Positions 25,192 to 33,918 of a DNA stretch of 64,000 nucleotides are shown here, one piece after another. Where the stretch lies: NCBI RefSeq assembly GCF_000421225.1, contig NZ_ATWL01000013.1:1-64000 (forward strand), given 5' to 3'. Within the stretch, counting starts at the first letter, position 1. Every line of letters starts with the position of its first letter. Below the pieces are notes generated by a model, which was not told the origin of the DNA, did no database searches, and saw nothing but the letters and a program-made list of their open reading frames with translations. A program made the translations under genes and the position numbers. This DNA comes from Ruania albidiflava DSM 18029. GTDB taxonomy: Bacteria > Actinomycetota > Actinomycetes > Actinomycetales > Beutenbergiaceae.

Positions 25192-25224
25192 GTTCACCGC
25201 CCGGTCGCCGTCCGGTCACGCCTC
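25192..25224 (+). promoter_or_regulatory. Three-unit PHO-box-like repeat before ABC importer
   Basis: Three contiguous 11-nt units read GTTCACCGCCC (25192), GGTCGCCGTCC (25203) and GGTCACGCCTC (25214). Unit length, contiguity and the GTTCACC core match PhoP direct-repeat boxes of Streptomyces. The box lies about 140 nt before the first importer gene. It is a prediction from pattern alone. Confidence 0.5.
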
Positions 25225-25360
25225 GCTCGCAGACGGCTCACCCGGCCCCGCTTCACTGGGTGACGAACGAGGGACCCATCCTCCGGGCCGGGCCAGATCG
25301 CACGAAGAACCCGCCCCGCCTGGCAGGGTTCCCGCCCCGAACCGACAGAAGCGAGGTCTC

Positions 25361-26332
25361 ATGGCCGTGCTCCTCCCGGCGGTGCGCCGACCACGGGCCA
25401 CCACCCGGGCCACTGCCGGCAAGGTCCCCCGGCGCCGGTCCGCCCAGCGCACCCGGCGCACTCTGCGCGAAGGACTGTTGTTCTGGGCGTTGATCGCCCC
25501 GAACCTGACCGCGATCGTGGTGTTCGGCTACTACCCCACGCTGTACAACTTCGTGCTCAGCTTCACCGAGTGGGACTTCGTGCAGCCGGCACCGGTGCTC
25601 GTGGGCCTGGAGAACTACCTCGAGCTGTTCCAGCCCGGGTCCATGCTGATGGAAGCGCTGAGCAACACCGCTCTGTTCGTGCTGGTGGCAGTGGTCGGCA
25701 CCCTGGTGGGCGGCCTGGCGATCGGCATGCTGCTCGCACAGCGGCTGCCTTTCACCGGCCTGGTGCGCACCATGGCGTTCGCCCCGCACATGCTCCCCGG
25801 TGCAGCGATCGGTGTGCTCTGGCTGTTCATGTTCGACCCGAACTACGGGCTCAGCCGCTGGCTGTTCGGCCTGCTCGGGATGGACTCCCCGCACTGGACC
25901 ACCACCTCGGACTTCTCCCTGTGGGCGATCATCATCGCCTACGCCTGGCAGCGGCTCGGGTTCGTGGCGATCATCTACTACACCGCGATCCTGGACCTGC
26001 CGAAGGACGTGTACGAGGCCGCCGCCCTGGACGGCGCCCGCGGCTGGCAGCTGTTCCGGTACCTCACCGTGCCGCTGCTGTCCCCGGTGACGTTCTTCCT
26101 CGTGGTCACCGGCATCATCGCCGCAGCACAGACCTTCGACATCATCGCCACCCTGACCGGCGGCGGCCCGGGCACCTCGAGCACCACGCTGCCGTGGATG
26201 ATCTACGACCAGGCGTTCGTCGACTTCAACATCGGCACCTCCGCCGCCACCGCCACGGTGATGTTCGTGCTGCTCCTCATCGTCACCCTCGTCCAGACAA
26301 GGCTCGCGAACAAGCAGGTGCACTACTCATGA
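25361..26332 (+). CDS. ABC importer permease, UgpA-like
   Basis: A 323-residue binding-protein-dependent permease with a basic N-terminus and six membrane helices. The EAA coupling loop is DVYEAAALDGARGWQLFRYLTVPLL (about residues 215-240), typical of CUT1 permeases for sugars or glycerol phosphates. It overlaps the next permease by ATGA. GCGAGG precedes the start. With the following three genes it forms an operon whose other members suggest a glycerophosphoryl-type substrate. Confidence 0.88.
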   Translation: MAVLLPAVRRPRATTRATAGKVPRRRSAQRTRRTLREGLLFWALIAPNLTAIVVFGYYPTLYNFVLSFTEWDFVQPAPVLVGLENYLELFQPGSMLMEALSNTALFVLVAVVGTLVGGLAIGMLLAQRLPFTGLVRTMAFAPHMLPGAAIGVLWLFMFDPNYGLSRWLFGLLGMDSPHWTTTSDFSLWAIIIAYAWQRLGFVAIIYYTAILDLPKDVYEAAALDGARGWQLFRYLTVPLLSPVTFFLVVTGIIAAAQTFDIIATLTGGGPGTSSTTLPWMIYDQAFVDFNIGTSAATATVMFVLLLIVTLVQTRLANKQVHYS

Positions 26333-27282
26333 CGCTCACCACCCCCAGGCCCGCGACCCCCGCTGCGCCCCGCGCCGACCGGCCCGCGCCCACCAGCCCC
26401 GGCACCGGAGCACCACGGAGCAGGTCCGGCCGCTCCCGGCGACGGAGCACCGGCCCGCGCCGACCGCTGCCGGCCACGATCGCGCTGTACGTGCTCGTGG
26501 CGTTCACCTTCGCCGTGTTCGCAGTGCCGGTGTACTGGCTGTTCAGCTCGGCGGTGAAGCCGGAGCAGGAGATCTACACGTTCCCGCTCACCTGGGTGCC
26601 CAGCGAGCTGGCCTGGTCGAACTTCACCGATGCCTGGACCTCTGCCCCGTTCGGCGCGTTCCTGAAGAACTCGGTGATCACCACTGCCGTCGGAACCGCC
26701 CTGGAGATCGGGGTGGCGATCCTGTCCGCGTATGCGTTCGCGTTCGTGAAGTTCCGCGGCAAGATGCTGGTGTTCGCGGTGATGGTCGGCTCGCTGATGC
26801 TGCCCGGGCACATCACCCTGCTGGTCAACTACATCACCGTGTCCAACCTGGGCTGGCTGAACACCTACCAGGGGCTCATCCTGCCCGGGATCGGCTCGGC
26901 GTTCGCCATGTTCCTGCTGTACCAGCAGATGCGGCAGGTCCCGACCGAGCTGGTGGATGCGGCGATGGTCGACGGCGCAGGTCACCTGCGCCGGATGGTC
27001 ACCGTGGTCCTGCCCATCTGCAGGCCGATGATCCTCACCGCCACCCTGATCGTGCTGATCGCCAAGTGGAACGACTTCGTGTGGCCGCTGATCGTCACCT
27101 CCACTGCGGACATGCGCACCCTGCCGATCGGGCTGATGTTCCTGCGCAGCCAGGAGGGCTACGACTCCTGGGGCCCGGTGATGGCCGGCACGGTGATCGT
27201 CGCCCTGCCGATGCTGGCCGTCTTCTTCCTCGCCCAGCGGCGCATCATCGGCGGTCTGACCGCCGGGGCGCTGAAGGGCTGA
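26329..27282 (+). CDS. ABC importer permease, UgpE-like
   Basis: A 317-residue second CUT1 permease. A Pro/Arg/Ser-rich N-terminal 45 residues precede the first helix (IALYVLVAFTFAVFAVPVYW). The coupling loop is TELVDAAMVDGAGHLRRMVTVVLPI. The C-terminus FLAQRRIIGGLTAGALKG is characteristic. Partner of the overlapping upstream permease. No ATPase gene is in the operon, so a shared MsiK/UgpC-type ATPase must be encoded elsewhere. Confidence 0.88.
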   Translation: MTLTTPRPATPAAPRADRPAPTSPGTGAPRSRSGRSRRRSTGPRRPLPATIALYVLVAFTFAVFAVPVYWLFSSAVKPEQEIYTFPLTWVPSELAWSNFTDAWTSAPFGAFLKNSVITTAVGTALEIGVAILSAYAFAFVKFRGKMLVFAVMVGSLMLPGHITLLVNYITVSNLGWLNTYQGLILPGIGSAFAMFLLYQQMRQVPTELVDAAMVDGAGHLRRMVTVVLPICRPMILTATLIVLIAKWNDFVWPLIVTSTADMRTLPIGLMFLRSQEGYDSWGPVMAGTVIVALPMLAVFFLAQRRIIGGLTAGALKG

Positions 27283-27357
27283 GGCACCGGTGGGCGCCTC
27301 CGCCCACCTCGACCCCTGACCACCGCAACACCACAGAGAAACTGAAGGAGCGCCGTC

Positions 27358-28743
27358 GTGCACGACCTTTCCCTGACCCGCCGCCACCTGCTCTCCGCCC
27401 TCGGGCTGGGCGCCGGGGGCGCCGCCCTGGCCGCCTGCACCGGGCCGGTGTCCGCCGACCAGAACGCGGCCGACAGCACCTCCAACCTGCGCCCGGAGAT
27501 GCGCCAGGCTGCGCTCGGGGACATCCCGAGCAAGTACGCAGATCGCACCAACATCCTGTTCTGGGCACCGTGGACGGGTGGCCTCTTCGAGGCGGTGTCC
27601 GAGCTGTTCACCATGTTCAACGACTCGCAGTCCGACATCTACGCCGCCATCGAGTCCGTCGGTGGCTACGCCGACCTGAACACGGCGTTCACCGCGGCGC
27701 TGCAGGCGAAGACCGTGCCGGACCTCGTCTGCTTCCCAGAGCTGCAGTGGCTGCAGTTCTACTTCGCCGGGGCGCTCACCCCGCTGGATGAGCACTTCGA
27801 CGACGACTGGAACCTGGACGCCTACCTGCAGAACTACGTGGGTGAGGGCAAGGCCGGTGAGGAGACCTACGTGGTGCCGTTCGCCCGGTCCACGCCGCTG
27901 TTCTACTACAACAAGACCTTGTTCTCCGACCTGGGCCTGCCGGTGGACACCCAGTACACCTGGTCGCAGCTGCGCGAGCTGGGCAGCGAGATCGCCACGG
28001 TGCAGTCCTCCGGGCAGCCGGTGAAGACGTTCGCCTACTCCGGCGCGGACGGCTGGTACGCCTCATCCTGGCTGTGGGCGTTCGACGGTGAGTGGTCCGA
28101 CGGGCTCACGGTGATGCCGGACGAGGCGCCGATCCACGAGCTGATGACGTTCGCCAACGAGTGGGTGCACGTGGACGGCACGGCGTACATGGCCCAGGCC
28201 GCGCACACCGACTTCCAGACCGGGCTGGTCGCAGCGGTGCACGGGTCGACCGCCTCGATGCGCGGGCTGACCGAGGCGGTGGACTTCGAGCTCGGTGCCG
28301 CCTACATGCCCGGGGAGGTGAACCAGCCGCCGCTGGTGCCCACCGGTGGGTCCGGGTTCTCCCTGGTGCGCACGGAGTCGCAGGAACGTCAGGACGCCAC
28401 CGCCGAGCTGCTGAAGTTCCTCGGCAGTCCGGAGATGTCCGGCTGGTGGCACATCCACTCCGGGTACGTGCCGATCGTCGAGGCCGCCCGGGAGGAGCCG
28501 GAGGTGGTGGCGCTGCACGAGGAGGACCCGAACTTCACCGTGGCGATCGAGCAGCTGGAGAACGCCCGCACAGTGGCACCGGTGAACTGGTTCCAGTCCG
28601 GGGTCAGTGCGCTGGAGCAGGCGCTCTCGGCCATCACCGGTGACGATGGTGACGTCCAGGCTGCGATCGACACCCTCCGCGGGGAGTACGAGGACGTGAT
28701 CGCCGACAACCGGGACGACCTCGAGGCGCTGGGGATCTCATGA
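27358..28743 (+). CDS. Substrate-binding lipoprotein, UgpB-like
   Basis: A 461-residue extracellular solute-binding protein family 1. The N-terminus combines a twin-arginine motif (LTRRHLLSALG) with a lipobox (LAAC, Cys27), so it is exported by Tat and lipid-anchored. NILFWAPWTGGLFEAVSELFTMFN and YVVPFARSTPLFYYNKTLF are typical CUT1 ligand-binding segments. GTG start with AAGGAG 7 nt upstream. It is followed by the phosphodiesterase with a 4-nt overlap, linking the ligand to phosphodiesters. Confidence 0.9.
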   Translation: MHDLSLTRRHLLSALGLGAGGAALAACTGPVSADQNAADSTSNLRPEMRQAALGDIPSKYADRTNILFWAPWTGGLFEAVSELFTMFNDSQSDIYAAIESVGGYADLNTAFTAALQAKTVPDLVCFPELQWLQFYFAGALTPLDEHFDDDWNLDAYLQNYVGEGKAGEETYVVPFARSTPLFYYNKTLFSDLGLPVDTQYTWSQLRELGSEIATVQSSGQPVKTFAYSGADGWYASSWLWAFDGEWSDGLTVMPDEAPIHELMTFANEWVHVDGTAYMAQAAHTDFQTGLVAAVHGSTASMRGLTEAVDFELGAAYMPGEVNQPPLVPTGGSGFSLVRTESQERQDATAELLKFLGSPEMSGWWHIHSGYVPIVEAAREEPEVVALHEEDPNFTVAIEQLENARTVAPVNWFQSGVSALEQALSAITGDDGDVQAAIDTLRGEYEDVIADNRDDLEALGIS

Positions 28744-30095
28744 GCGCTCCGGTGAAGCTGCTCGTGGTGTCCGTCGACGCGATGCACACCGACGACATCC
28801 CGTTCGCCCGCACGCTGCCGGCGTTCGCCCAGATCCTCCAGCGTGCCTCGGTCGCGGAGATCGAGGGCGTGTACCCGTCGGTGACGTACCCGAACCACAC
28901 TGCGCAGACCACCGGCTGCCCGCCGGCGACCAGCGGTATCTTCAACAACCTGCAGTTCCAGCCCGGGCGAGGTGATACCTCGGAGTGGTTCTGGGACGCC
29001 CGCGCGATCCGAGTGCCGACGATCTTCGCCGCTGCCAAGGCCGCTGGGCTGAGCACCGCGGCGGTGCAGTGGCCGGTAACTGCGAACGAGCAGCACGTGG
29101 ACCACCTGGTTCCGGAGATCGCCAGCCCGCAGGTGTTCGACGGCCTGGAGGACCAGTACCGGCAGACCACGGACGCCGCGACCCTGCACCGGTACATCCT
29201 GCCGAACCTGCACCTGGTGCACAGCGACCGGCGCAAGGGCAGGTACTTCGACTTCGTGAACCACGTGTCCGCGGAGATCCTGCGCGCCGAGCGGCCAGAC
29301 GTGATGTTCGTGCACCTGGTGGAGGTGGACACTGCCCGGCACGCCTACGGTGCCTGTGGCGAGCACGTGCACCAGGCGCTGCGCGAGGTGGACGCCACCC
29401 TGGGCAGCTACCTGGAGGCGCTCGCCGCCACCGGGGACCTGGATCGCACGAACATCGCGGTGGTCTCCGACCACGGGCACGTGGACACCGAGCAGCACAC
29501 CAACCTGAACACGATCTTCGCCGAGCGCGGGTTCCTCCGGCTGGACGAGGAGGGCGGGCTGGTGGACTGGGACGTGCTCTGCCTGGGTGCGGGCCTGTCC
29601 GGACAGCTGTTCCTCGCCGAGGGCATCAGCCCCGAGCGGCGCACGCAGGTGGAAGCACTGCTTGCGGAGCTGGAGGCGGACCCGGTCTACCGGATCGAGA
29701 AGATCTGGCCCGCCGCCGAGGCCCGCCGTGTCTATGGTCTGGACGGGCCGTTCGAGTGGGTGGTGGAGTCCGAGCCCGGCGTGGTCGTCGGCATGGTCAC
29801 CGGGCGCCGACCGGTGGTGCTGCGCGGGGATGCCGACTACCCCGGCCCGGTGGGTGCGCACGGGCACGCCCCACGGCACGGCGGGCAGCCGGTGCTCATC
29901 GCCACCGGCCCCTCGTTCACGCCGGGCCTGGACCTGGGCCGGCGCAGCATGCTGGACGAGGCCCCCACGTTCGCGGCCGTGCTGGGCATCGACCTGCCGG
30001 ACGCCGAGGGAACGATCATCGAAGACCTCCTCCGCCGTCGTCCGGGACCAGCGGCTGGCAGCACCACGCCGGGACCCACTGACGTCGGAAGATGA
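28740..30095 (+). CDS. Type I phosphodiesterase / nucleotide pyrophosphatase family enzyme
   Basis: A 451-residue alkaline-phosphatase-superfamily hydrolase. Metal and catalytic residues are in place: SVDAM (Asp13), YPSVTYPNHT with the Thr49 nucleophile, HLVEVDTARHAYG, VVSDHGHV, and HGHAPRH late in the chain. This is the NPP pattern, which hydrolyses phosphodiesters such as nucleotides or glycerophosphodiesters. No signal peptide is seen, so it should act on material brought in by the ABC importer, whose lipoprotein gene it overlaps (ATGA). An insertion of about 60 residues near 270-330 differs from classic NPPs. Confidence 0.87.
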   Translation: MSAPVKLLVVSVDAMHTDDIPFARTLPAFAQILQRASVAEIEGVYPSVTYPNHTAQTTGCPPATSGIFNNLQFQPGRGDTSEWFWDARAIRVPTIFAAAKAAGLSTAAVQWPVTANEQHVDHLVPEIASPQVFDGLEDQYRQTTDAATLHRYILPNLHLVHSDRRKGRYFDFVNHVSAEILRAERPDVMFVHLVEVDTARHAYGACGEHVHQALREVDATLGSYLEALAATGDLDRTNIAVVSDHGHVDTEQHTNLNTIFAERGFLRLDEEGGLVDWDVLCLGAGLSGQLFLAEGISPERRTQVEALLAELEADPVYRIEKIWPAAEARRVYGLDGPFEWVVESEPGVVVGMVTGRRPVVLRGDADYPGPVGAHGHAPRHGGQPVLIATGPSFTPGLDLGRRSMLDEAPTFAAVLGIDLPDAEGTIIEDLLRRRPGPAAGSTTPGPTDVGR

Positions 30096-30150
30096 CGATT
30101 CGGTCACGATAGGGTGCTGCGACAGCTATCCGCGACGACGAGGAGCAGTG

Positions 30151-31260
30151 ATGAGTGGCAGTCGACGACCAGGGAGCGTGAGCCGCAGGCGGTTCCTGCA
30201 GGCAGGCAGCGCCGTACCGCTCTCAGTGGCAGCACTGGGGGTGGGCCAGGCGGGGGCCGGCGCGGCGCCGTCGCGTCGACCGGGACGGCACGAGCCCGTC
30301 TTCGACCCGGCACAGCAGGGTCGGGAGCTGCTGGCCAATAAGTACCTCACCTGGGTGCGCACGGCGATGCAGTCGTTCGTGATCGACACCCGCAAGGACC
30401 ACATCTACGTGCTCCAGATCGTGCAGGCGGGCACCCCGTTGCCCGGGGACGAGGAGGGCGACGAGAGCTACACCCGGCGGGTGGTCCGCGGGGACCTGAC
30501 CCTGACCAAGATGGACCTGAACGGCAACCGCCTGGGCAAGATGATCCTGAAGTTCTTCGGGCACGGGGTCTCGATGGGCCTGGAGCGCGACGGCGACGAC
30601 CTGTGGTTCTGGACGGAGATCGACTCCGTCCCCAAGGAGTCCGACGGTCAGGGTCGTGGCTCCCGGCTGACCCGGTTCCAGTTCGAGGACGGCGCTCTGC
30701 TGGATGCTGAGCACGACGAGGGCCTGTGGCGCCGGGAGCTGATCCCCGGGTCCACGCAGAACACCTGCAACATCGACCCGGTGAACGACCTGCTGACCCT
30801 GCGCTACTGGACCGGGGACGAGTTCCGCTTCGCCCTGTACCACCTGGACGAGGTCAAGCAGGAGAAGTCCAGCTATGAGCCCATCTACGACATCGGCACT
30901 CCCGAGGTGATGGCGAGCAACGTGTTCCAGGGGTACGCCTCGCTCGGGGACTACCTGTACCTGTGGGACGGCACCAAGTACAACGAGGACAACCCGCCCC
31001 CGCCCGAGGGCACCGGGAACGCGCACCTGACGCGGGTGCGGTGGCAGACCGGAGAGGTGGAGAAACACGTGCTGGACACCACTGGCGTGGACCACCACCG
31101 GCGGGAGCCGGAAGGGTTGCACGTGGCAGTCACCGAGCGCGGGCACGGCCGGGGACGCCCGCAGGTGCGGCTCTACGCCGGGTTCGCCACCAGCGCGCAC
31201 GAGAGCGCTGACGCGGACCGGCTGTGCACCATCTACTACCGCGATCCCGTCCGGCGCTGA
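30151..31260 (+). CDS. Exported TagC-like beta-propeller protein
   Basis: A 369-residue exported protein with a Tat signal (SRRRFLQAG, then Ala-rich h-region ending near residue 40). The mature part resembles proteins annotated in actinobacteria as teichoic acid biosynthesis protein C or phage P68-type receptor-binding propeller. Visible segments are AMQSFVIDTRKDHIYVLQI, LTLTKMDLNGNRLG and FGHGVSMGLERDGDDLWFWTE. A role in binding wall polymer is inferred only. GAGGAG lies before ATG 30151. It follows the phosphodiesterase by 55 nt and may belong to the same phosphate-scavenging unit. Confidence 0.7.
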   Translation: MSGSRRPGSVSRRRFLQAGSAVPLSVAALGVGQAGAGAAPSRRPGRHEPVFDPAQQGRELLANKYLTWVRTAMQSFVIDTRKDHIYVLQIVQAGTPLPGDEEGDESYTRRVVRGDLTLTKMDLNGNRLGKMILKFFGHGVSMGLERDGDDLWFWTEIDSVPKESDGQGRGSRLTRFQFEDGALLDAEHDEGLWRRELIPGSTQNTCNIDPVNDLLTLRYWTGDEFRFALYHLDEVKQEKSSYEPIYDIGTPEVMASNVFQGYASLGDYLYLWDGTKYNEDNPPPPEGTGNAHLTRVRWQTGEVEKHVLDTTGVDHHRREPEGLHVAVTERGHGRGRPQVRLYAGFATSAHESADADRLCTIYYRDPVRR

Positions 31261-31275
31261 CCGTGGCTGGCTGGG

Positions 31276-31506
31276 TCAGTGCTCGTCCAACCAGTCCGAC
31301 GGGCCGGTGAACAGCTCCAGGTGCGAGCACTGGGGGCACTGGTAGGCAAGCACCGGCCGCTGCGGCCCGGACCGCTTCGGCGTACCGAACATTCCCACCT
31401 TGCGTTCCCCCTGGAACCAGGCCACCCGGCCATAGGCTCCATCGTCGATGAACCCCTCTTCGAGTCCGACGGAGCCACAGCGTGCGCAGGTCATCGTCGT
31501 ATCCAT
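31276..31506 (-). CDS. Small zinc-ribbon protein
   Basis: A 76-residue protein with two Cys pairs, CARC (7-10) and CPQC (57-60), forming a likely zinc ribbon. The ribbon brackets GFIDDGAYGRVAWFQGERKVG and a YQCPQCSHLELF strand, as in short nucleic-acid-binding or DUF6487-like proteins. Function unknown. It is convergent with the TagC-like gene and 50 nt downstream of the GH31 gene on the same strand. Confidence 0.65.
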   Translation of the reverse strand: MDTTMTCARCGSVGLEEGFIDDGAYGRVAWFQGERKVGMFGTPKRSGPQRPVLAYQCPQCSHLELFTGPSDWLDEH

Positions 31507-31556
31507 CGGGTGATGGTACGCACCGCCTCCGGTGGCGTCGACCACCAGCGCGCCTG

Positions 31557-33818
31557 CTAGAGGTCGGCGAGCGCCTCGGTGAGCCGGTCCGCCCACGGGT
31601 CGGAGACCCGCACGAAGGCGGCCGGGGTGCCCACAGGAGCCGGTACGGTCTGGCGAGCTCCGCCGTCGTACTCCTCCCCCGTGAGCAGGTGCCGCCACCG
31701 ACCCGGCGGGAAGGTGACCTCCACCGCGGTCGCGCCCTCGGTGAGCACCGGGGCGACCAGCACCGACGGGCCGAAGAAGAACTGCGTGTCCACCTCGGCG
31801 GCAGCCGTCCCGGGCGCGACCAACCAGCCGTGCCGGATCGCTGGGACGCCGGTCTCGGTGGCGGTCGCGACCACCTCGCTGCGGTAGTCGGAGAGCGCGG
31901 CGAAGATCTGGGTGGCGCGGGCGAACGCAGTGCGGGTTTCGGCGGTGTCGGCCACCTGAGTGTTCTCCGCGGGCCGGTTGCCCTCGTGGCCGCGCATCAC
32001 CACCCCGAACGCGGACAGCTCTGCCCAGCGCGCCAGCAGCTCCGCCGAGCGGGTGTAGTCCTTGATCTTGGCGTCGATCGAGGTGTAGCCCCCGACGTCA
32101 GAGTGCACCAGCGGCCACCCGGCCACGCCGGCGGAGAACGTGCCGAGCAGCGCGGAGGCCAGCCCGTCCTCCGCACCGAAGGTGACCAGTTGGTCACCGG
32201 TCCAGAACAGCGGGCTGCTCTCGGCCATGCCGAGGGACCCGGAGCGGAACCAGGTGACGCAGTCCGGCTGGTCGGCGCGCTCGCACGCCTCGTGGACCGT
32301 CTCGGCCCACAGGCCGGGCCAGCGGTTGTGCAGCAGTTGGGGGTCGCCGTCGGCGAGCACTGCATCCAACGGCAGCCCTTCGGCGAAGTCGGCCATGAAG
32401 CCGCGCACCCCGTGGGCGAGTACCTCGGTGGCGATCACGTCGGCGAACCAGTCCCGGGCGGCATCGTTGGTGAGGTCCACGAGGTAGGCGTCGAAGCCGC
32501 CCTGGTCCAGGGGGTAGGGCCGGCCGGTGGTGTCGGTGACCAGGTAGCCGTGCTCGGCGGCCTCGGCGTACAGGTTGCGCTCCGGTGGGTGGTCCTTATC
32601 GGCGGGGTCCACCAGGAACGGGTTCACGTAGGTGGTGACGGTGATGCCCTCGGCGTCCAGGTCGGCGACCAGGTGGGCCCAGTCCGGGTAGCGCTCGGTG
32701 TCCAGCTGCCAGGTCCACCACAGCCGGTCGCCGAAGGAGGTGGTGCGCTGGCCGGTCCAGTCCTGCAGCCAGACGCCGGCGACCTGGGTGCCGGCCTGCT
32801 GCAGCTCGGTGACGGTGGAGCGGACCTCCTCGGTGCCGCCCTGGATGCCGACGATCGTGCCCTGCCCGGTCCAGGCTGCGAGCTCGGGCCGGCCGGTGTC
32901 GGCCTGCTGGCGGGTGACCAGCTCGGCCGGGGTGTCGGCGGCGACCAGCTCGGCGCGCAGCCGGGTGGCCTGGATCTCCAGCCCGACCTGGTCGGCGGTG
33001 CGGGTATCGGCGACGGCGAGCGCGTGCGACTCGGGCAGGTCAGGGTCCAGGCGCACACCGCGCAGGTCCTCGGTCACCCAGGACGCCCAGGCGGCATAGG
33101 TCATCGCCTCGGTGCCGCCGGCGCCGTGGTTGGTCACGTCAGCTAACAGGGTGAGCGGTTGCTCCCCGCGGCCCACGCCCTGCTCCCGGACGATGATCGG
33201 CACCAGGCGGCCGTCCAGGTCGAAGTCGGTGAACTGCTCGCCGAAGCCGTGCACCCCGGCGTGGTCGCTGCGGCCGCTGAAGAAGCCCAGCGAGGTGGGG
33301 TCCCCGGCGGCGCCGAGGGTGGCGTCCAGCACGGCACCGTGGTCGGTGGCAGTCAGCTCGGCCCGCCAGGTGGGGCCCTCCTCGCCGTTCTCGTCCAGGA
33401 GACTGCCCTCGAGTACGACGGCGTCACTCACCGTGGTCACGGAGTCGATCCGTTGCGCGGTCCAGGTCTGGTTGTGGCTGGTCTGCAACCAGAAGTAGCC
33501 GCGGTGCTCCTCGGTCTGCAGCTCGCCGCGGCCGGCGCCGAGGAAGGCGTGCCCGGCCGGGCTGGCCCAGACCGGGCCGTCGGCGGTCTCGACGGTGACC
33601 TGTGGGGCCGGGTCGGTGCTGACGGTGACGGTGAGGTCGCCGGCAGTGGTGGTTCCGGTGACATCGGCGGCCACCTGCAGGCCGCCGGAGGCGAGCATGG
33701 TGAGGTCGTCGCGCGGGATGCGCGCCCAGGTGACCGCACCGGCGGCCAGGAGCACCGCAACGACGGTGACGAGTGCTACGAGACGGAAGCGGCGCCGTCG
33801 AGATCTGGGCTCGGACAC
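31557..33818 (-). CDS. Membrane-anchored GH31 sulfoquinovosidase-like enzyme
   Basis: A 753-residue glycoside hydrolase family 31 protein with an N-terminal anchor or uncleaved signal (residues 11-33). The nucleophile is Asp477 in FMADFAEG and the acid/base Asp542 in WTGDQ. Residues that bind the sulfonate sugar in E. coli YihQ have equivalents: Gln326 (GIQGGTE), Gln352 (LQDW), Arg365 and Trp368 (SFGDRLWW), Tyr578 (GGYTS). Overall similarity to YihQ is higher than to alpha-glucosidases, so release of sulfoquinovose from sulfolipid headgroups outside the membrane is predicted. Unlike cytoplasmic YihQ it is surface-exposed. GTG start. Confidence 0.8.
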   Translation of the reverse strand: MSEPRSRRRRFRLVALVTVVAVLLAAGAVTWARIPRDDLTMLASGGLQVAADVTGTTTAGDLTVTVSTDPAPQVTVETADGPVWASPAGHAFLGAGRGELQTEEHRGYFWLQTSHNQTWTAQRIDSVTTVSDAVVLEGSLLDENGEEGPTWRAELTATDHGAVLDATLGAAGDPTSLGFFSGRSDHAGVHGFGEQFTDFDLDGRLVPIIVREQGVGRGEQPLTLLADVTNHGAGGTEAMTYAAWASWVTEDLRGVRLDPDLPESHALAVADTRTADQVGLEIQATRLRAELVAADTPAELVTRQQADTGRPELAAWTGQGTIVGIQGGTEEVRSTVTELQQAGTQVAGVWLQDWTGQRTTSFGDRLWWTWQLDTERYPDWAHLVADLDAEGITVTTYVNPFLVDPADKDHPPERNLYAEAAEHGYLVTDTTGRPYPLDQGGFDAYLVDLTNDAARDWFADVIATEVLAHGVRGFMADFAEGLPLDAVLADGDPQLLHNRWPGLWAETVHEACERADQPDCVTWFRSGSLGMAESSPLFWTGDQLVTFGAEDGLASALLGTFSAGVAGWPLVHSDVGGYTSIDAKIKDYTRSAELLARWAELSAFGVVMRGHEGNRPAENTQVADTAETRTAFARATQIFAALSDYRSEVVATATETGVPAIRHGWLVAPGTAAAEVDTQFFFGPSVLVAPVLTEGATAVEVTFPPGRWRHLLTGEEYDGGARQTVPAPVGTPAAFVRVSDPWADRLTEALADL

Positions 33819-33867
33819 TCGATCATCTTGTCAGGGACGGGCTCGAGGGACGGCACCCAGACCGACC

Positions 33868-33894
33868 GGGCACCCGCGTGGGTCGCGGGCGCCC
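33868..33894. terminator. Hairpin before ABC-2 operon end
   Basis: GGGCACCCGCG (33868-33878) and CGCGGGCGCCC (33884-33894) pair at 10 of 11 positions with a 5-nt loop in the 100 nt between the ABC permease stop and the GH31 start, suited to ending minus-strand transcription. Confidence 0.4.
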
Positions 33895-33918
33895 GGCCGG
33901 AGGTACGGGTCGTGCGGG

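Noticed and set aside
30151-31260. Phage tail or receptor-binding protein
   Set aside because: The TagC-like propeller has a Tat signal and no neighbouring phage genes, so a cell-surface protein is the better reading.
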